From UBA5070 sp035913415 (GTDB lineage Bacteria > Fibrobacterota > Fibrobacteria > UBA5070): 64,000 nucleotides of DNA. The notes under the pieces were generated by a model. The model was given only the letters and a program-made list of their open reading frames with translations, ran no database searches and was not told the origin of the DNA. The stretch spans positions 5,694 through 69,693 of the forward strand of contig JAMIIV010000052.1 of NCBI GenBank assembly GCA_035913415.1, written 5' to 3'. The translations under genes were made by a program, and so were the position numbers. Below, one piece after another: positions 41,574 to 52,200 of the stretch. Within the stretch, counting starts at the first letter, position 1. Every line of letters starts with the position of its first letter.

Positions 41574-44206
41574 CCGACGAAACCCTGCCTCCCGACCTGC
41601 CCATCGACGCCGCCGATGCCGCGGCGGAAGCCCTTCAGATCCATGGCCGGGTTGTCCCTGTCGCCATCGACAAGGAGCTATCGACCAGCTATCTGCGCTA
41701 CTCCATGAGCGTGATCGTGGCGCGTGCCCTGCCGGACGTCCGCGACGGACTCAAGCCGGTGCACCGCCGCGTCCTGTTCGCGATGGACGAGCTGTCGCTC
41801 AACCACGACAAGCCCTACAAGAAATCCGCCCGTATCGTGGGCGACGTCATCGGCAAGTACCACCCGCACGGTGACATCGCCGTCTACGACTCCCTTGTGC
41901 GTATGGCCCAGGATTTCTCCCTGCGCTACATGCTGGTGATGGGGCAGGGCAACTTCGGTTCCGTCGACGGCGACTCTCCCGCCGCCATGCGTTACACGGA
42001 AGCGCGTATGCGTCGTGCCGCCGAACTCATGCTGGCCGATCTCGAAAAGGAAACGGTCGACTTCCAGCCCAACTACGACGACTCCTTGCAGGAGCCCAGC
42101 GTCCTGCCTTCGGCCTTCCCGAATCTGGTCGTCAACGGCACCACAGGCATCGCGGTCGGCATGGCCACGAACATGCCGCCGCACAACCTGCGCGAGACCG
42201 TCGCCGCCTGCCAGGCTCTGTTGGCCGATCCGGAGCTCCCGCCCGAGGCGATGCTCCAATACATCAAAGGACCCGACTTCCCCACCGGAGGCATCATCTA
42301 CGGCCGTCTGGGCCTGCGCGACGCGATGCTCACCGGTCGTGGCCGGGTGGTCGTGCGGGCGCGCCACCACTTCGAGGAAATCGGCAACCGCCAGGCGATC
42401 ATCTTCACCGAGATCCCCTACATGGTCAACAAGGCGCGTCTTCTGGAGAAGATCGCCGAGCTGGTGCGGGACAAAGCGATCGAAGGCATCGCCGATCTGC
42501 GCGACGAATCCGACCGCGACGGCATGCGCGTGGTGGTGGAGATCAAACGCGATGCCCACCCCGACATCGTCCTGAACCACCTGTTCAAGAAGACCCAGCT
42601 CCAGGACCCGTTCCACGTCATCAATCTGGCGCTGGTGGACGGAAAACCCCGCATCCTCAACACCAAACAGTTGCTGATGCACTACCTCGACCACCGCCTC
42701 GAAGTGGTGCGTCGCCGCGCCGTCTACGAACTGCGCAAGGCCAAGGAACGCGCTCATATCCTGGAAGGGTATCTCAAGGCCCTCGACCACCTCGACGAGG
42801 TCATCCGGATCATTCGCAATTCGCCCACCACGGACGTTGCCAAGTCGTCCTTGATGGAGCAGTTCGCATTTTCGGAAGTCCAGGCCCAGGCCATCCTCGA
42901 ACTCCAGTTGCGCCGCTTGGTGGGACTGGAACGCGAGAAGATCCAGAACGAGTTCAACGAGCTGATGGTGCGCATCGAATTCCTCGAGCGGGTCATCGCC
43001 GATCGCAAGCTGCGCGAGCAGATCGTCGGAGAGGAACTCGCCAAGGTTGCCGACGAGATCGGCGACGATCGTCGCACCGAGATCATCGACGCTTCGGACG
43101 AAGTCTCGATGGAAGACCTCATCGCCGACGAGTCCATGGTGGTCACCGTGACCCATGGTGGGTACATCAAGCGCCAGCCCCTCACCGAATACCGCGCCCA
43201 GGGTCGCGGCGGCAAGGGTGTCACCGGCGCCGGACTCAAGGGTGAGGATTTCGTCGACCAGATCTTCGTGGCCACCGCCCACGCGCACTTGTTGTTTTTC
43301 ACCACCCTGGGGCGTGCCTACGCCTTGCGGGTCTGGGATCTTCCCAACGTGGCCCGCACCGCCCAGGGGACGCACATCGCGAACCTTCTGGAGATGCGCA
43401 AGGACGCCGGTGAAAAGGTGAAGTCCGTCGTTCCCGTGCGGGGATTCGGCGGCGACGGCCGTGTGGTCTTCGCCACCCGGAATGGTACGATCAACCGCAT
43501 GCGGCTCGATTCCTTCCGCAACATGCGCCGCGAAGGGCTCATCGGTATCGCCCTCGACGAAGGCGACGAACTCGTTTCCACCTTGCTTGTGGAAGGTGAT
43601 CCCGACTTCGTGCTGGCCACGCGCATGGGCCAAGCCATCCGCTTCCCGCTTTCGGCGTTCCGCGACCTTGGTCGTGGCACCCGCGGCGTGCGTGGCGTCA
43701 GTCTGGATGAAGGCGACCAGGTCATCGGCATGGTCAAGGTCCAGGAAAACGCCAAGCTGCTGACCATCACCGAGAAGGGGTATGGCAAACAGACCGACCC
43801 CGGTGAATACCGCGTCACCAACCGCGGTGGCAAGGGCATCATCAATGTGCGTGTCGCGGAGAAAAACGGCCCCGCCGTCTGTCTCATCTCGGTGCTCCCG
43901 GGAGACGAGGTCATGGCCATCACCAAGGGCGGCATGGTCATTCGCACCGGCACGCAAGACATCCGCGAGACCGGTCGCGACTCCATGGGTGTCATCGTGA
44001 TCCGTCTCGACGAAGGGGACATGGTGCAAGACGTTGCCCATGTGGTCGGCGAAAAGGAAGAGGAAGTCCTGCCCGAACCGGGGGGCCTCTCCACCTTCGA
44101 CGGCAGCGTCTCGGATTCGCTGGGGGAATCGGCGAGTTCGGAGGCTCCGTCCGAGATCATCGAAGATCTACCCGGCGACGAGGGCGAGGTCCCGTCTGAG
44201 AATTGA
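41570..44206 (+). CDS. gyrA: DNA gyrase subunit A
   Basis: Type IIA topoisomerase cleavage subunit that, with GyrB, introduces negative supercoils. GQGNFGSVDGDSPAAMRYTE holds the catalytic Tyr142. The C-terminal wrapping domain carries the GyrA box as AQGRGGKGVTGAG, close to the canonical QRRGGKG, supporting GyrA over ParC. The total of 878 residues ends in an acidic tail. In the quinolone region the sequence is HPHGDIAVYDS: Ile103 stands where E. coli has Ser83, while the Asp87 equivalent (Asp107) is kept. It is co-translated with surE upstream. Confidence 0.97.
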   Translation: MTDETLPPDLPIDAADAAAEALQIHGRVVPVAIDKELSTSYLRYSMSVIVARALPDVRDGLKPVHRRVLFAMDELSLNHDKPYKKSARIVGDVIGKYHPHGDIAVYDSLVRMAQDFSLRYMLVMGQGNFGSVDGDSPAAMRYTEARMRRAAELMLADLEKETVDFQPNYDDSLQEPSVLPSAFPNLVVNGTTGIAVGMATNMPPHNLRETVAACQALLADPELPPEAMLQYIKGPDFPTGGIIYGRLGLRDAMLTGRGRVVVRARHHFEEIGNRQAIIFTEIPYMVNKARLLEKIAELVRDKAIEGIADLRDESDRDGMRVVVEIKRDAHPDIVLNHLFKKTQLQDPFHVINLALVDGKPRILNTKQLLMHYLDHRLEVVRRRAVYELRKAKERAHILEGYLKALDHLDEVIRIIRNSPTTDVAKSSLMEQFAFSEVQAQAILELQLRRLVGLEREKIQNEFNELMVRIEFLERVIADRKLREQIVGEELAKVADEIGDDRRTEIIDASDEVSMEDLIADESMVVTVTHGGYIKRQPLTEYRAQGRGGKGVTGAGLKGEDFVDQIFVATAHAHLLFFTTLGRAYALRVWDLPNVARTAQGTHIANLLEMRKDAGEKVKSVVPVRGFGGDGRVVFATRNGTINRMRLDSFRNMRREGLIGIALDEGDELVSTLLVEGDPDFVLATRMGQAIRFPLSAFRDLGRGTRGVRGVSLDEGDQVIGMVKVQENAKLLTITEKGYGKQTDPGEYRVTNRGGKGIINVRVAEKNGPAVCLISVLPGDEVMAITKGGMVIRTGTQDIRETGRDSMGVIVIRLDEGDMVQDVAHVVGEKEEEVLPEPGGLSTFDGSVSDSLGESASSEAPSEIIEDLPGDEGEVPSEN

Positions 44207-44222
44207 TCTCTCCAGAGCGCAC

Positions 44223-44900
44223 GTGCACCTGGTCTGCTCACCCGAGCGGGCCGGTTTGTATCCTGCGGTCGTGGAGGGATCAGGTCTCCAGTTGCGGACC
44301 GTTTCCTCGGTGGGAGATGCCGTCCGGGCCTGCGTTGCCGCCCCTGGGCGGGCGGTGATGGTCGACATGTCCACCACGCTGCACGCGGGAGTCTCGGAGA
44401 CGGCTCCCCTGTACGAGATGGGAATCAATCTGCCCATTTTGCGGTGCACCCAAGTGGAAAGCGGGGAATGGACCGCGATGTGCCAGGCTCCGTTCAAGCG
44501 ATTGCCCTTGTTGGTGGCCTTGAAGGAAATCGCCCAGGGCGATCCTTCCTGGCAACATCCCAAGTTCGTTCGCCGGTATGTGCGGGTGCCTCTCTCCACG
44601 CGTGTTCGATTTCGTCTGGCCGGCACGGCCAACCCCTGGAGGCGCGCGAACTGCTCCAACGCCTCCATTTCGGGACTGTTCCTCCTGACCCAGGAGATTG
44701 AACCCATTGGCAGCGAAGTGGATCTGGAAATCCTCGATGCGGGAGGGCTTGTTCAAGGGGTGCGCGGTTTCGTGACCTGGTCCCATGCCTGGGACGACGG
44801 TCCGCACTTTCCCGGAATGGGTGTCGATTTTGATCTGGAGTCGGTTCCCGAGGTGTTCCGGGAGTTCCTGGCGGAGACTTATACGCGCAAGCGAGGGTAG
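44223..44900 (+). CDS. PilZ-domain protein
   Basis: Probable cyclic-di-GMP effector. The C-terminal half is a PilZ domain: RRYVRVPLSTRVRFRLAG gives the RxxxR-type arginines and NASISGLFL the second binding block (N-x-S-x2-G). The N-terminal 90 residues look like a degenerate receiver fold (MHLVCSPERAGLYPAVV ... VMVDMS) without phosphorylation residues. The start is uncertain; the GTG at 44223, 16 nt after the gyrA stop, best fits the first strand. It might affect motility or surface polymer output. Confidence 0.75.
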   Translation: MHLVCSPERAGLYPAVVEGSGLQLRTVSSVGDAVRACVAAPGRAVMVDMSTTLHAGVSETAPLYEMGINLPILRCTQVESGEWTAMCQAPFKRLPLLVALKEIAQGDPSWQHPKFVRRYVRVPLSTRVRFRLAGTANPWRRANCSNASISGLFLLTQEIEPIGSEVDLEILDAGGLVQGVRGFVTWSHAWDDGPHFPGMGVDFDLESVPEVFREFLAETYTRKRG

Positions 44901-45017
44901 AGGACTGCGGCCTCCACCACATGCTGTTGAATGTGGTGTCAACAGTTGGAACCACTTTTCGTGAACCAAGTGGGAAAAGGATCGCGCTTGGCGTTCCCAG
45001 GCTCTAGGTTCGAAAGC

Positions 45018-48000
45018 ATGCCGCAGCTCGCCTCTTTCTGCCTGTTTCTATCGCTCCTCGGCTTCCATTCCGCTTCCGCTGCGGTCCGGTGCGACTTGGG
45101 CGTGCCCAACGGGGTCACCGGAGCCTGCATCGATCCGGAATTGCTGGACGGGAAGACGGTGCGCGTGCCTGCCAACGTCACGCGCATCGGGGAAGGCGGA
45201 CTGGCCTTGTGCACCCCGACGAAGGTCCAAAAACTTTCGTCGGACATCGTGTACGTGGTCGACAACTCCGCCAGCATGGCGGCTTGGGGATTCTGGATCC
45301 CTGCCGGAACCGCCGACACGGTGTGGTACATACCCGACTGCGGAAATTCCGACGCTGCCGACACCAGCAAAAAGGTCGCGTTCCGGCGGCGACATTTCGG
45401 AGGTACGACGGGTGCCGACTCCCTGCAGTGGGATACCCTCGTCCAGATGACCGGCAAGACCCGCCCCAGCGTCATCGATGCGGGCAACTGCAAGGAGGCC
45501 AACGATCCCTATTCCATGAGAGCACAGGCCGTTCGAGTGGCCCTGAACCACCAGGCGGCTTTCGATTCCGGATCCATGGCGGGAGTGGTGTTCTTCAACA
45601 GCAAGGTCACTCAGAAGTTCCCGATGGACACCCTCGGAAAGGCCGGGCTGGCCTACCTCCAGGTGCAGACGGGCTTGTACAATTCCGCCTCGGGCACCCT
45701 GTGGGCACCACCTTTCGATACCGCGATGCGCTGGTTGGCCAACATCCCCGCGACGGGGCGCTCGAAGGCCATCATCCTGATTTCGGATGGCGAGCCCAGC
45801 GATGAATCGAAATACATCCCGAAGTTGGGTCAGGATGGACAGCCTCCCATCTACGCGATCTACCTCGGCAGTGCGAAGGACGCGACCCCGCGGCTGGACG
45901 CGGTGGTGGCGCTCACGTTGGGGCAGAAGTTCGTCGTGCCCCCCGATCGCCCCGACAGTTTGGAAGGCGTGATCAAGGCCATCGTGGCTTCCGTTGCCAT
46001 CAAGAGCGCTCCGACGGCCTCTCGCATCACCAACGTCACCAATGGGCAGATGTCGCGATCCCTCGGGGTCTCCGGTGATTCCCTCGACGCGTGGCGCCTG
46101 GGCTTGGACTCCGCCATCGGGCTGTCCGTCGGCCCCAACCAGTTGCGTTGGGTCAACACCTGGAAGACCATCGAGGGCATCCAGAACGACACCTCCGTGT
46201 TCACCCTCGACGTATCCGGGCCCACCGCACCCTTGGGCACGTTCCCGGTGGCGGGCAGTCCCTTCAGCGCGATGTGCGTGGAGGGGAGCCTCATGCAATT
46301 TCGCGACACGTCGGGTCGTGTGGTGTCGTCCATCCTGGAAGGCATGACCCCGGTCGGGATCGTGTTGGCGCCCAGCGGAACCTCGATGCTTCCCTTGCGA
46401 CTGTCAGTGACCAGCGGGGCGGGAGACAAGGAGACCCTTGCCTTGAGTGTGCTCGATTCCGTGGCACCGGGTACCTGGGGGCGGAAAATGCCCATCACCG
46501 TGGCGCGTCTGGTGCCTGCGGTCCCGGGTAGCCAGACCCTCGATGTACGGACGGGATCCGATACCCTCGTTTCCAGTTGGTGCCATCCGCGAGATGGTCG
46601 CGATTGCGCCGAAGCCTCCTTGGTCGTGAATTCGTTCCGGGAGGCGACGCTGCGATGGGTTCCGGGAACGGTGGCCGGACCCGCCGGGGCCTTGGCCCTC
46701 CAGGCCGTGCTCCCGGGGCAGCCGGGGAATTCGGTGCAGGTCGCCATCTATCGGGGAGGACGGCTCCTGGTCACCAAGACGCTGCGCCGGGTCGGTGACT
46801 CCCTCTTCCAGGACAGTGTCCGTTTTGTGCAGGGCAGTCGCATTCCGACCGGGGACACCCTGCGCCTGACCAACCCTCCTCGGAGCGTCCCCGACTCTCT
46901 CCAGGCCGTTTTGGTCTGGGGTCTCTCCGGCGACACCCTCACGGATGTGGCGACCATCGTACGGCCCCCCTTGGCATTGCAGGTCGACTGGACCGGCACC
47001 GGGCCCGAAGTGATGGTCACGCTCGATGGCGGGAATCCCAATGCCCGGGGTGAACATCCGGTGATCCTTTCCGCCTCCAGCCGCAGTCAGACCTTGTTGC
47101 TGGACTCCACCCTTCGCGGGGTCGTGAGCGTCACGAGCCTGGCCTCCACGGGCAAAGGCGCCTCGGTCTGGATCGTCGGACGGTTTGTGGATCCGGTCTT
47201 CGGAGACACCGTGATTGACTCCGCGGCCGTTCCGGTGCCGCGCGTGTACCTGCAATACACCGTCCGTTCGGCCGAAGGGCCCCGCGGAGCACTGGATCTC
47301 AAAGCCGACGTTCCGGGGATGACCGGCTCCACGGTGCGTGTGAGCATTTCTCGTCGAGGGGCTGTGGTGGGCACTGTCACCCTTGTCCGCCAGCCGGATT
47401 CGACGTTTTCCGGATCCTTGCCCTTTCGGCAGGGGCCGGTGCGCCCTGGAATCGACTCCATTTGGCTGAGCGCCCCGAACCACCGGGTGCCCGACACCCT
47501 GGCGGCTTGGCTGGTCTACACCCCCACCGGCGACACCCTCTCCGATACCGGTCTGGTGGTGCGTCCGGCCATGAAGCTGGGGCTTCAGGTCGGTTCGGGG
47601 ACCACCGTCGATTTGTTCCTGCAGGGCGGATTCCCCGATGCTCTCGGGACGCGCTCGGTCGTGGTTTCGGTCGGATCCGAGCAGAAGGTCGCGTTGGATT
47701 CCGACGGACGTGGGTCGGTTGATGTGCTGGCGCAGCTCTCTCGTGTCGGAGGCGTACAGGCTTGGGTGCGCGGAAAGTTCATCGATCCCGTCTACGGTGA
47801 TTCCGCTCTGGACTCCGTGCTGGTCGGTGTCCCCGTTCGGACCATCCGCTTCACGGCCCCTTCCGTCGAGGGGCCCAGGGGAGTGGTCGGGATCGAAGTC
47901 GTCGATCCTTGGACCACCACCGACACCCGGGTCGTGCTCGTCGCCCATGGTCGAGACTCCTCCTTGGTACGGCTGGTGCGCTCACCCACCGGCCTGTACG

Positions 48001-49139
48001 TGGGTGAAGTGGCCTTCGCCCAGACCCTGGTCGCGTTGGGGGATACCCTGCGTCTGGGGCGGCCTGCGCAGGGGCGGGATTCCTTGTACGCCGTATTGCC
48101 CAGGCAGGAAAGCCTCCCCACGCTTGTTGCCCGCGTCGACCTTTTGCGCCCGGCGTTCCAATTGCGGCTGTTGCCGGATCAAAATCGCCCCCAGACGGTG
48201 CAGGTGCGTCTGAACGGCGGCAACCCCGATGGCAGGGGCGAGGCTTGGGTGACGTTGTCCGGACCCAATGCGATCCCCCGCACCAGTCTCGTGGTGACGG
48301 GACCTCTCGCCTGGGGAGGGGAACGCGATCTGGCTTCGCTGCTTCCTGAGTCCATCGATTCGGTGAATCTGACCGGATTCTTTGTCGACCCGGTTTACGG
48401 CGACACCGCGTGGGCCAGCACTCGCTTGGCCTCTCCGTGGTTTGCCGCGCGCATCGAGGTGTACCCGGAGCTCGCCGATCCCCGGGCGGGCGATACGGTC
48501 CTGATTCGAGTCTGGGACAGGGATATCGATTCCACCAAGATCGGAACGATCGACGTGAAGGTCGGGGGGGCCACTCTGCGGTTGCAGGAAACGGGTCTGC
48601 ATACCGGGGCCTACGAGGTTCGGCTTCCTGCCGGGGAGATCGACCGGGACTGGACGCGTCGGGCTCCGCGGGAACGCTGGAGAGTCGCGCTCGTGTACAC
48701 CGACCCCGACCACCCACGCGATGTGGTCGAGGCACCGCTGGAGTTGATGTTCACGGTTCCGCCCCCCGAACTGGATCCGCGTGAACCGGTTTCGAAAGTG
48801 CCGACGGGATCGAAACCAAGCGAGGCGGCGCTGGAGCTCGTGGAGTCCGACGGTCAGGGGCGTTTCCCCGAGGGAATCCAGGGCGTCGAACTCAAGATCT
48901 GGGAACGCACGAAGGTGCTCTTCTACCTGTACGACAACATGGGGGTCTTCGTCGACAACTGGGAGGGCCAGTTGGAGCCGAAGGATGCCGAGACGGCGGC
49001 ACTCTACATGATGAAGTGGAGTGGTCGGGACCGCAACGGCAATCCGACCGCCCCGGGGGTGTACCTGCTGCGCGCGGTGCTGATTGCTTCCGACGGCAAA
49101 CCCCTGGGCAATGTCATCGTTCGGCTGGGACGTCGCTGA
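45018..49139 (+). CDS. Giant secreted VWA protein with FlgD-like end (copy 1)
   Basis: A 1,373-residue exported protein, probably a surface adhesin or matrix component. The signal peptide ends at about residue 21. A von Willebrand A domain follows, with VVDNSAS as metal site (Asp82, Ser84, Ser86) and LISDGEPSD later. Then come about three beta-rich repeats of roughly 170 residues, each opening with a VEGPRG-type motif and closing with FVDPVYGDT. The last 90 residues (LKIWERTKVLFYLYDNMG ... KWSGRDRNGNPTAPGVYLL) match FlgD-like/CHU_C-type C-terminal domains, which often guide export or anchoring in this superphylum. TAGGTT ends 7 nt before the ATG, so the mRNA may be leaderless. Confidence 0.85.
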   Translation: MPQLASFCLFLSLLGFHSASAAVRCDLGVPNGVTGACIDPELLDGKTVRVPANVTRIGEGGLALCTPTKVQKLSSDIVYVVDNSASMAAWGFWIPAGTADTVWYIPDCGNSDAADTSKKVAFRRRHFGGTTGADSLQWDTLVQMTGKTRPSVIDAGNCKEANDPYSMRAQAVRVALNHQAAFDSGSMAGVVFFNSKVTQKFPMDTLGKAGLAYLQVQTGLYNSASGTLWAPPFDTAMRWLANIPATGRSKAIILISDGEPSDESKYIPKLGQDGQPPIYAIYLGSAKDATPRLDAVVALTLGQKFVVPPDRPDSLEGVIKAIVASVAIKSAPTASRITNVTNGQMSRSLGVSGDSLDAWRLGLDSAIGLSVGPNQLRWVNTWKTIEGIQNDTSVFTLDVSGPTAPLGTFPVAGSPFSAMCVEGSLMQFRDTSGRVVSSILEGMTPVGIVLAPSGTSMLPLRLSVTSGAGDKETLALSVLDSVAPGTWGRKMPITVARLVPAVPGSQTLDVRTGSDTLVSSWCHPRDGRDCAEASLVVNSFREATLRWVPGTVAGPAGALALQAVLPGQPGNSVQVAIYRGGRLLVTKTLRRVGDSLFQDSVRFVQGSRIPTGDTLRLTNPPRSVPDSLQAVLVWGLSGDTLTDVATIVRPPLALQVDWTGTGPEVMVTLDGGNPNARGEHPVILSASSRSQTLLLDSTLRGVVSVTSLASTGKGASVWIVGRFVDPVFGDTVIDSAAVPVPRVYLQYTVRSAEGPRGALDLKADVPGMTGSTVRVSISRRGAVVGTVTLVRQPDSTFSGSLPFRQGPVRPGIDSIWLSAPNHRVPDTLAAWLVYTPTGDTLSDTGLVVRPAMKLGLQVGSGTTVDLFLQGGFPDALGTRSVVVSVGSEQKVALDSDGRGSVDVLAQLSRVGGVQAWVRGKFIDPVYGDSALDSVLVGVPVRTIRFTAPSVEGPRGVVGIEVVDPWTTTDTRVVLVAHGRDSSLVRLVRSPTGLYVGEVAFAQTLVALGDTLRLGRPAQGRDSLYAVLPRQESLPTLVARVDLLRPAFQLRLLPDQNRPQTVQVRLNGGNPDGRGEAWVTLSGPNAIPRTSLVVTGPLAWGGERDLASLLPESIDSVNLTGFFVDPVYGDTAWASTRLASPWFAARIEVYPELADPRAGDTVLIRVWDRDIDSTKIGTIDVKVGGATLRLQETGLHTGAYEVRLPAGEIDRDWTRRAPRERWRVALVYTDPDHPRDVVEAPLELMFTVPPPELDPREPVSKVPTGSKPSEAALELVESDGQGRFPEGIQGVELKIWERTKVLFYLYDNMGVFVDNWEGQLEPKDAETAALYMMKWSGRDRNGNPTAPGVYLLRAVLIASDGKPLGNVIVRLGRR

Positions 49140-49157
49140 CCGAGCATTGGATTTGAT

Positions 49158-49190
49158 ACTCCGGTGGTGACCATCTGTCCCCACCGGAGT
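49158..49190. other. Perfect 10-bp inverted repeat between the two VWA genes
   Basis: ACTCCGGTGG (49158-49167) and CCACCGGAGT (49181-49190) flank a 13-nt loop. It lies 18 nt after the first VWA gene stop and 67 nt before the second start. No T-tract follows. It could be a Rho-type or stability hairpin, or an operator for the second gene. Confidence 0.55.
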
Positions 49191-49257
49191 CCAGTATTCC
49201 GGGAGATGACCTCGGAATCGTGGGCCGTTTTGGGGTTTCCTGCCTAAACTAAGGGGC

Positions 49258-52200
49258 ATGCCTCCGCACCTCACCCTTGCGTTGGCGCTCCTGATCGGCC
49301 TGAACACTTCGGTGTTGGGTGCATCGGTGCGCTGCGATCTCGCCACCCCTTCCCAAACCGCGACCACTTGCCTGGATCCCGCCTCGCTGAAGGGGCGGAC
49401 CGTGGTGGTTCCGTCCAACGTGACCCGCATCGCCAAGGATGGACTCGCCTTGTGCGCGAGCACCAACCAGCAGAAGATCTCTTCGGACATCGTCTACGTC
49501 ATCGACAACTCCACCAGCATGGTGGCTTGGGGCTACTGGGTGAGCGCCGACGGGCAGGACACCAGTTGGTACACCCCGGGATGTCGGAACAGTGCCACGG
49601 TCTCGGACGTTCCCCTCCTGAGACCCCGCCATCGCGCGGGCTCGGAAGGATGGGACACCGTGCAGCGCATCACCGGCAAGAACAAGCCCTCCTGCGATGA
49701 AGCCAAGGATCCGTATTCCATGCGTGCCGAGGCGGTGCGACAGGCCTTGTTGTTCCACGCCTCCTTCGACTCCACCTCGCAGGCCGGTGTCCTCCAGTTC
49801 AACAGCCAGGTCCGTTCTCCGCACCCCATGCGCGACCTGCGCAAGTCGAACCTGCTCTTCCTGGAAGACACGGTGGGCTTGATCCCGGCCATCTCCGGGA
49901 CCAACTGGTACTTCCCTCTGGATACGGCGCTGCGCTGGCTCGAACTGACCAAGACCACGCGATCGCAGGCGATCATCCTGATTTCCGACGGCGAGCCCAA
50001 CGAGAAGGTCGAGGAGTACCGTCGCCTGGTCGGCAGGGATGGCGCACCGCCGATCTACGGCGTCTACCTGGGGAGCTCGGCCGAGCAGACACCCGAACTC
50101 GATTTCGTGACGTCGTCGACCGGGGGCACGAAATTCGTGGTCCCTCCCGACCGTCCCGACTCCCTGCAGGGGGTCATCAATTCCATCGTGGCGCAGGTGA
50201 CCAGTCGGGTTTCGATTTCCTCCGGACGAATCGGGAACCTCACGAATGGACAGTGGTCGCGAGCACTTGCCTTGGCCGACGAGTCGTCCAGGACACGCAT
50301 GGAGCTCGATTCCGTTGTGGCACTGGGGTTGGGCGACAACCAGATCCAGTTGATCACCTCCACCGGCAAAGGTGGCGCGGCGAAATGGGATACCACCAGG
50401 TTCGTGGTCCACGTCAGTGGGCCGGATGCCCCCTTGGGGGCCACTGCGGTGGCCGGCAGCGGCTTCGAAAGCCAGTGCCATCCTGCAAGTGCTTTGTCCT
50501 TGCGCGACAGTGCCTGGAACGAGGTCCCCTGGATTGGTGAGGACGCCGGGCGCGTGGGGATCCTTCTCAGGCCTTCGGGGGAGGCCGACCTCCCCTTGGC
50601 GGTCACCGCCACCAGTGGTGCAAGCGATCGCGAGGCCCTCCAGTTGGATGCGCTCGATTCCGTTTCCGTGGGGGCATGGGGCCGCCGCCTTCCCCTTTCC
50701 GTGGTGCGCCTGACCCCCGCCGTCGTGTCCAACCGGGTTCTCGACGTGCGCGGTGGAATAGACACGTTGCGCGCGTCCTGGTGCCATGCTCGCGACAACC
50801 GCGATTGCGCCGCCGGCCAGCTCGAGGTGCGCTCCTTCCGCGAGGCGAGCCTGACCTGGGTGCCCCATTCCGTGGAGGGGCCGGCGGGAAGTCTGGTGCT
50901 CCAAGCTCGACTTCCGGGCCAGAAGACCGCCTCCGTCCAGGTGGACTTGTATCGACGAGGTGTGCGGATCGGCACCGCGGTCCTCTCGCGTTCCCCCGAT
51001 TCTCTCTACCGCGATACGGTGAGGTTCCAGCAGGGATCCCGTCGACCAGCAGGGGACACCTTGTGGCTCTCCGCGCCCGGGAACCCGCAGGATTCCCTGG
51101 TCGCCACCCTGGTGTGGGGACTCGATGGACGCATTCTGTCCGACACCGCCGTGGTCGTGCGGCCCCCGCTGTCGCTGGTTCTGGAGTGGACCGGGGTGGG
51201 GCAGCAAGTCGTGATCCGCTTGCAAGGGGGCCAGCCGAACGCCCGCAGGGAGTTCCCTGTCGTGCTTTCGGTGGACCCACGCTCCCGTGTGGTCCTTCTG
51301 GACACCTCCCGCACGGGGTCGGTCGATGCCACCTCGCTTGCCGCAGGAAGTCCCGGCGAGACGGTCTCCATCCGCGGGCGTTTCGTGGATCCCCTCTACG
51401 GAGACACCGCTTGGGCATCGGTCGTGGTGCCGGTGCCGCAGATGTCGTTGGTCTACACGGTCCGCAGTGCCGAAGGGCCTGCCGGTTCGCTCGCCTTGAG
51501 GGCGGAGCTCCCGGGAGTCGCCGGCGCCGCGGTGCAGGTCGGGTTGTCGCGGCGGGGGCGTTCCCTCGGCTCCGTTACGCTGCAGCGCCAAAGTGATTCC
51601 AGTTTCGTCGGTTGGGTCCATTTCCGCCAAGGCCCGATCCGGCCCGGCACCGATTCCGTGTGGCTCGTGACGCCCAATGCGCTGCTGCCGGATTCGATTG
51701 TCGCCACGTACGTCCTTGCCGTCTCGGGAGACACCCTGTCCGACACCGGCCTGGTCCGACGCCCAGCCATGGTCCTCGATGTCCGGTCGTCATCGGGCAC
51801 CGCGGTCGCGGTTTCTCTGATCGGCGGCAGTCCCGACGTGCGCGGCGGCCGCAGTGTCGACGTTCAGGTCGCATCGGCCCAGAAGATCGTGCTCGATCCT
51901 TCGGGGGCAGGACAGGCGGATCTGCTGACCCAGTTGTCGAAGGTCGGTGGGACCCGGGCCCTGGTCTGGGGCTGGTTCGTGGATCCCGTCTACGGCGACA
52001 CCGCCCGCGACACCGCCTGGATCGATGTCCCCGTCCGCTCCCTGCGCTTCGTTCCTGCCACGATCGAAGGGCCTCGGGGGGCGTTGCGCCTCGAACTCGT
52101 CGATCCCTGGGCCGTGGGTGACACGCGCACGGTGATCGTCGCGCATGGCAGGGATTCCCAGTTGGTCCGCATGGTGCGCACCGAGTCGGGATCGTTTTCG

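Noticed and set aside
41678..44041. Long minus-strand frame opposite gyrA
   Set aside because: Pure antisense of gyrA codons; no start context and no recognisable domain.
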